Assembly (NCBI GenBank): GCA_024663395.1
Contig: JANFAH010000005.1
Coordinates: forward strand, 1,364,001 to 1,428,000
Length of the DNA stretch: 64,000 nucleotides
Origin: Pisolithus tinctorius
Taxonomy: Eukaryota > Basidiomycota > Agaricomycetes > Boletales > Pisolithaceae
Reading direction: 5' to 3'
In this document: one piece after another, positions 59,695 through 64,000 of the stretch
Layout: each line of letters begins with the position of its first letter
Position numbering within the stretch: position 1 is the first letter of the stretch
Program-made: the position numbers and the translations under genes
The notes under the pieces: model-generated
Told to the model about the DNA's origin: nothing
Databases searched by the model: none
What the model saw: only the letters and a program-made list of their open reading frames with translations

Positions 59695-60760
59695 TTACTT
59701 TGCTTTCTTTCCCCGAGTCCCTCTTTTCACCTTGGCAGAAGCAGAGGAGGCGGGCTCTTGTCGTCGCTTCTTCGGCGAAGGCACTTCATCTTCCTCATCA
59801 AGCTCACCAGAGGTGGGCGGTTTCCGTTTCTTGCCCTTCCCTCCTTTACTCTTGGAGGGTGCCTCTTCCAGCTCCGCGTACTTGGCTGCTAAGTTATCCA
59901 GAAATCCGTTCCGCTTCTTTTGTCTCTGCAAAATGAGAGCCTGAAGGGTCGAGTGGTCTTCCTCATCTGCATCCGTTCCGTCCGCTCTGTCTTTACCCTT
60001 GGACTTCCTCGCTCCAATCTTACCACTGCCATAAAACTCATCCCAAACGCCTAACTCCCTCGCAAGCTCCTCCGCCTCTTTTGCCTCCTTCTCGCCTTGC
60101 TTTTTCCTGACGAGTTTAGCCTTCTCGTCTTTGGAAGTGCTGCGCCATATTGGCAAGTCAGGGAGATCGCCTTGCCGTATAAGGTCTGAGACGATACGGA
60201 TAAAACGGGGTTCGTCGTCGACAGTGGAGTGAGGTATATGCTTCATGATTTCACCGAGCGAGCCCTCGGTCTCAAGATACGCTGCTTTCAAATCCGCGAC
60301 CTCCTCAGACGAACCTGAAGCATACCACGTAGATGTGACCAGGGGAGTAACAGACGAGAGAAAAAGTCGACATGCCTTGGTATTCTTTCTTCATCTCATC
60401 TAGTTTGCCGCGCGTCACCCGCTCGAAGAGATCTTCGAAGTATGCTTCCCACCCGCCGTCTTCGTCCGCCTCTAACCCCAGACTGTCATCAGTGGTTCCA
60501 GTCCTATCATATTTCTTCCTCCGCTTCGCGTCGCTCAGGACAGCGTATGCAAATCCGATTTTCTGAAATTGCTTTGACGCGTTCGAGCGGTCATCTTCGC
60601 TGGATTTAGCGTGTTTATCTGGATGGTGCAGTAGGGCCAATTTTCTATAAGCCTTTCGGATCTCCTCATTCGTTGCGTCATGCTTGACACCAAGAACATC
60701 ATAGAGGTCAACATCTTCCTCGCCTGGAAAGAACTGGGATACTGGGTCCTCATGGTCCAT
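59695..60760 (-). CDS. J-domain protein, DNAJC9-like
   Basis: Exons complement(join(59695..60314, 60376..60760)) encode 334 residues. The J-domain (residues about 17-88) has [20 protein letters not shown], the catalytic HPD (LLHHPDKH) and [30 protein letters not shown] and [16 protein letters not shown] follow as in human DNAJC9, a nuclear histone H3-H4 co-chaperone for Hsp70. The C-terminus is a Lys-rich tail with KRRQEP and RGTRGKKAK, fitting nuclear targeting. The only intron (60315..60375) begins GCATGT; no GT donor in the needed phase preserves YQGSSEE. The family call is by motif order. Confidence 0.88.
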
Positions 60761-61153
60761 CGTAGTGGAGGTGGAAACTTGTTGACACGAGAGGTGCTGC
60801 GACGCGTCCCATGTCACTCGTCACAGTTACCGTGACAAGTGACTAGGTCTGAATCAAAATGGCTTCTTGGCTCAACGCCTTGGTTACGAGTTCAGTACTC
60901 GGTGCCAACAGCACAAGATGATTATACGGAAGGGCTCATATGCAAGTGTAAACCCGATGTATACAATCGGCATACTATAAGTGGCGTCGAAGTAAAAGAT
61001 TCCAAATACTTCCAGTGATCTGAGAGATTAAATAAACTTCCGTGGCAGTGCATTATACAGGAAAGGTAGTCGTCCGCTCGAAGGTATCAGTTCCCCACCA
61101 CATACTTGAGAACAGTGCGTAACTCCAAACCGCCATCACAACAGAGGGCTTGA
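60761..61153. other. Intergenic stretch, no gene seen
   Basis: Lies upstream of the J-protein gene and downstream of the UPF0658 gene. It has an imperfect dyad GTCACTCGTCACAG...CCGTGACAAGTGAC near 60812-60843, possibly a promoter site of the J-protein gene. No reading frame of interest. Confidence 0.35.
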
Positions 61154-62950
61154 TCATTCGATGGAGATCTGCGGCTGAAGTGCAACGCCGCCAGTAGAGT
61201 AAGATGAATGCCGCTCTTGGGCTTTCGGAGGAGACCCGTATCGCTGATCGGCACTGATACTGAGATCTGAATAGAAACGACAACAGTGAAGCTCCTCGAA
61301 AAACCGCAACTCAAGACGGCGAGACTAACCTTGGGTCTTAGAATCGTGCAATCCCTTGTCAAAATCATAAAAGCATTTAATGCCGACGGCGAAGCTGGCC
61401 AGAAGTAGCAGGAATGCGAAAATCGCTAAATCCTGTGTCAGCCTTCCCACGCAATAATTTGATCCGCGGACATACTGAACACAGTTAACGTCGCGCGTGT
61501 GGAAAGGTATTGCTGGTCAGACGAAGGCTCGTAGAAGCGGACGAGTTTGTACACTGCAAGTTCGGTCTTAGCATGGGAGAGGGCGAGGGAGAGACGTGGC
61601 ACTTGCCGACTATAATAAGAGAACGGATCGATCGTAGGTGACTTGGTCGCTATGGAAGCAGAGGGAAAACAGCTTACAGTAAGTCATTGCAGCCACCATC
61701 AAAACAAGCGAGGCCGACATCAACCTCGAGATCCGGTTAGTTTTAGTTTGTACCGGTCATGTTGGAGACACGTACCATTTGATCTCACGTTGAACGGCGT
61801 ATGCGCATCCAGCAAGGAGAATTACGACAACTGGGATCGCAGCTATCGTGACGCCAAACTCAGCGGAGTTAGCGGTTAGAACGACGATCAGAAGCTAATG
61901 AGGCTTCAACGACTGGCATCAGGACAGTAGGGTAATGCTTGCCTGCATAGTCACTCCGACAAAGCAGAAGAAGTCGAACTTCAGAAGGCAGATAAAAATT
62001 TGATAGTATTGGTACATTGCTGTCGGGTTTGTCTCGGTTAAAAGGGACAACAAAAATGTGCAAAAAAACCAACACTTTAGCTTCGGGTTCGCACCCACGA
62101 CGTGGAATATCACCCATCTGAAATGAGGTCGTTAGAATAAGTATGACCTACAAGGAGTAGAGCCTTGCCCAAATTCCTCGTAGAGTGCTTTGATCCAATA
62201 CATTATCAGGATCCACGAAGCGCCAATTACGCAGGGTGCAACTACTAGATATGGCATCACCTTGTCCCATAAGAAATTGGGGTTATTTTCGCATTGCGAT
62301 ATATAACAGGGCACTATGGCAATCTTTGTCTCGTGCACCTGTAATGCAGAGAAGACTAGGAGAGCGCCGTGGAATACTGCAACCTGAAATAAGCCGCCAG
62401 TCCGAAGTCTTGAAACCAGGGAAAAACCCACCGACGATGCCGAGTAGTTGGATGACATTTCTTAACCTCAGTGCGTCATAGGCCAGGGCGAGCTCAAATA
62501 ACCTGCAAAGAGTGAACGGGAGGCAACATGAGCGAAGAAGCATTACATACTCGGCGAGAATGAATAGTGCCAGATAACAGGGCAGGGTCTATAAAAATTT
62601 TAGCCATCCGAACGTATCTGCGATGTCGGGAAGTACGCACCTTATAACTGGCTGTGTCCAAAGTATCTCCAAGGTAGGCATGCACCTGCAAAGTCATCTA
62701 GGCGCCAGTCCCTCGACAGACTCGCAAACTCACGACACCAAAAGTTAATGCAACCATTGCAATGACGACAACAGCTTCTGCGAAAATATGAGTGTTTCCA
62801 TCCTGATACAGTGCTTATGGTATAACGTACGGAGTAGAACTAGTTGGAAATGTCCATCAGACTACTGATTACCAAGTGAAATTTTGTAGACATACTGGTA
62901 ATCATGAAGGCCCGCTGAGCTCTTGTCCCGAGCAACGGTTCAACCGCCAT
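61154..62950 (-). CDS. UPF0658-type Golgi membrane protein
   Basis: Fourteen exons complement(join(61154..61266, 61330..61425, 61476..61553, 61678..61724, 61776..61894, 61943..62019, 62074..62117, 62169..62376, 62432..62502, 62551..62588, 62641..62685, 62734..62777, 62831..62839, 62896..62950)) encode 347 residues with about seven hydrophobic helices. Recognisable pieces: RAFMITILLQAVVVIAMVAL, LFELALAYDALRLRNVIQ, ALYEEFGWVIFHVVGANPKL, LLKFDFFCFVGVTMQ, LYKLVRFYEPSSDQQYLS and an end QPQISIE. These fit UPF0658 Golgi proteins of fungi, whose function is unknown. Two introns (62118..62168, 61895..61942) use GC donors. Exon 2 has nine bases. The start and the 124-nt intron 61554..61677 are the weakest points. 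Confidence 0.7.
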
Positions 62951-63315
62951 CCTGGAGAAAGAGAACCAACCTGGAGGTTGGTAAGGTGAGGGAGTGCAAG
63001 TCTTACGCCGCTGGACGTATGAATTTAAGTCACTCGGTACTCCGTCACGGTATACAACTGCAGTGGCTGTGCCCCTCATTTCCTGTACTCTGCGGTGCAA
63101 TCAACGTGCAATAAACTAATAACACAGATTCGGTCAAAGTTATGAGCTCATCCATTGCACTAACATGGATGCAATAGATCTCCTTGACTGCCAATAGCTT
63201 CCACACAGAAGCTCCCGCACCGTGGTGAGGCAAACAATCGTTTCGCGAGGTTCTACTTTGCAAGCGTAACAACGGCACTGACAGGAATGTCACACAAAGG
63301 CCGGAGATGAAAACG
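62951..63315. other. Short intergenic stretch, no gene seen
   Basis: Lies upstream of the UPF0658 gene and downstream of the SET-domain gene on the same strand. A minus-strand frame continues upstream of the chosen UPF0658 start (to about 63100), so a further 5' exon here cannot be ruled out. Confidence 0.35.
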
Positions 63316-64000
63316 TCAAAACGCGTCACCCCTGTAAACGCTTTCTTTGACAGCTCGAGCCACGAACAGCTCTTCCGCCCACAAAGACCGTATGTACTGC
63401 TGCTCGAGTGATTGCCCAATATTCATCTCAAGCACCCGCTGTGCTCTGCCAATGACTTCGTCGCATATGTGGAGGATGGAGTCCCTGCATGATTGCTCGT
63501 TATCATCCGATACGAGCTCTCGCCTGCCTGCGATGACGTCTCGCCACAGCTGTATATCATTGTCGATCTCGATTGCTGTGCCCATCAAATGGTGCAAACG
63601 CAATGCTGCGATCAACGGCCAGGATACTTGGGCGGAATCTGGTGTTGAGAAAAGAACACAGTCGCTGATAATAATAGTGGGGTCAGTTAATGCCTGGAAC
63701 TTTGGTCAGGTCCTACCCCCAGTGCCCTTCACCGACAAGCAGGTCCTTGATAGCACGACTCCGACTTTGATCCCTGTAAATGCTTTCTTCTACGACATCC
63801 TGTACGTCTACTTCACCGCAGGCTGGTGTTGCAACGTCATGAGCGCCATTCACAAAGCCATACTCCGCGAAAAGTGTCTTGTTAGAATGACAACCATAGG
63901 TTAACATGATTTCATCGTCATCCTGGATTCTTGCGTCATCACATGCAAAGAAGCGAAGCCCTTCGCCTATTGAGGGGACCGGAGCAGAATTCCAGATATC
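63316..64000 (-). CDS. SET-domain protein (RKM/SETD3 type), C-terminal part, cut by window end
   Basis: Exons complement(join(63316..63664, 63717..>64000)) give the last 210 residues; the first whole codon starts at 64000. The start of the visible part contains DDDEIMLTYGCHSNKTLFAEYGFV, the C-terminal SET motif of the Rubisco-LSMT/SETD3/Rkm class (E-I-x-x-x-YG-x-H-x-N-x-x-L-x-x-EYGF). The helical rest fits the substrate-binding domain of that class. Such enzymes methylate lysines of ribosomal proteins or other non-histone targets. The catalytic N-terminal SET half lies beyond the window, so activity cannot be judged. Confidence 0.8.

Overview
This is a gene-dense nuclear window from a filamentous basidiomycete, most likely an Agaricomycete. 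The evidence is very frequent short introns (mostly about 48-65 nt, about 144 inferred here), fungal gene families (1,3-beta-glucan synthase, UPF0658 Golgi protein, MetR/Cys-3-type bZIP, PTC7-like PP2C, Rad3/XPD, i-AAA protease) and several proteins of basidiomycete character with no clear function. There are 27 confident or fairly confident genes, two of them cut by the window edges, plus one weak gene candidate and one gene relic. I saw no transposon, tRNA, rRNA or CRISPR array. Exon models were built by hand from reading frame, GT-AG (or GC-AG) borders, intron phase and remembered family conservation. Every multi-exon model closes in frame.

Layout. 1-7.1 kb: tail of a kinesin-5 motor, VPS55, then two tandem paralogous CCCH zinc-finger/coiled-coil genes. 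7.6-12.5 kb: a membrane-anchored coiled-coil protein divergent from a dolichyl-diphosphatase-like PAP2 enzyme, a Nur1-like nuclear-rim protein, and a sulfur-regulator-type bZIP factor. 13.8-18.8 kb: fructose-1,6-bisphosphatase, a four-finger C2H2 factor, and a long-tailed PMP3-family protein. 19.1-22.3 kb: a secreted PNGase A-like amidase followed by a decayed inverted fragment of the same gene. 22.5-31.2 kb: cytosolic C1-tetrahydrofolate synthase, mitochondrial GrpE, mitochondrial Phe-tRNA synthetase, an unknown lysine-rich protein, and a GCIP/cyclin-D-binding-like protein. 31.5-40.4 kb: the i-AAA protease Yme1, a gene-poor 2-kb stretch, a 70-residue Cys-rich protein, and Rad3/XPD. 40.9-47.6 kb: a mannanase-like GH5 protein lacking both catalytic glutamates, a TPR-like membrane protein, and a mitochondrial PP2C phosphatase. 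48.2-55.8 kb: FKS glucan synthase and a large LRR-like protein. 56.3-64 kb: a FHIP/RAI16 protein, a DNAJC9-like J-protein, a UPF0658 Golgi membrane protein, and the C-terminal part of a SET-domain protein.

The genes are mostly housekeeping and do not form one pathway. Mitochondrial proteostasis and translation recur (Mge1, Yme1, Msf1, PTC7-like). Many neighbours are divergent over short shared promoters (56-284 bp), and several of these carry a CACGTG core. The most unusual signals are architectural: a 61-nt intron tandemly duplicated in the GH5 gene so that it creates a 33-nt in-frame cassette exon; an apparent excess of GC-AG introns (five well supported, one doubtful); very small internal exons (9, 11 and 15 nt); and a 57-nt in-frame intron splitting a zinc finger.
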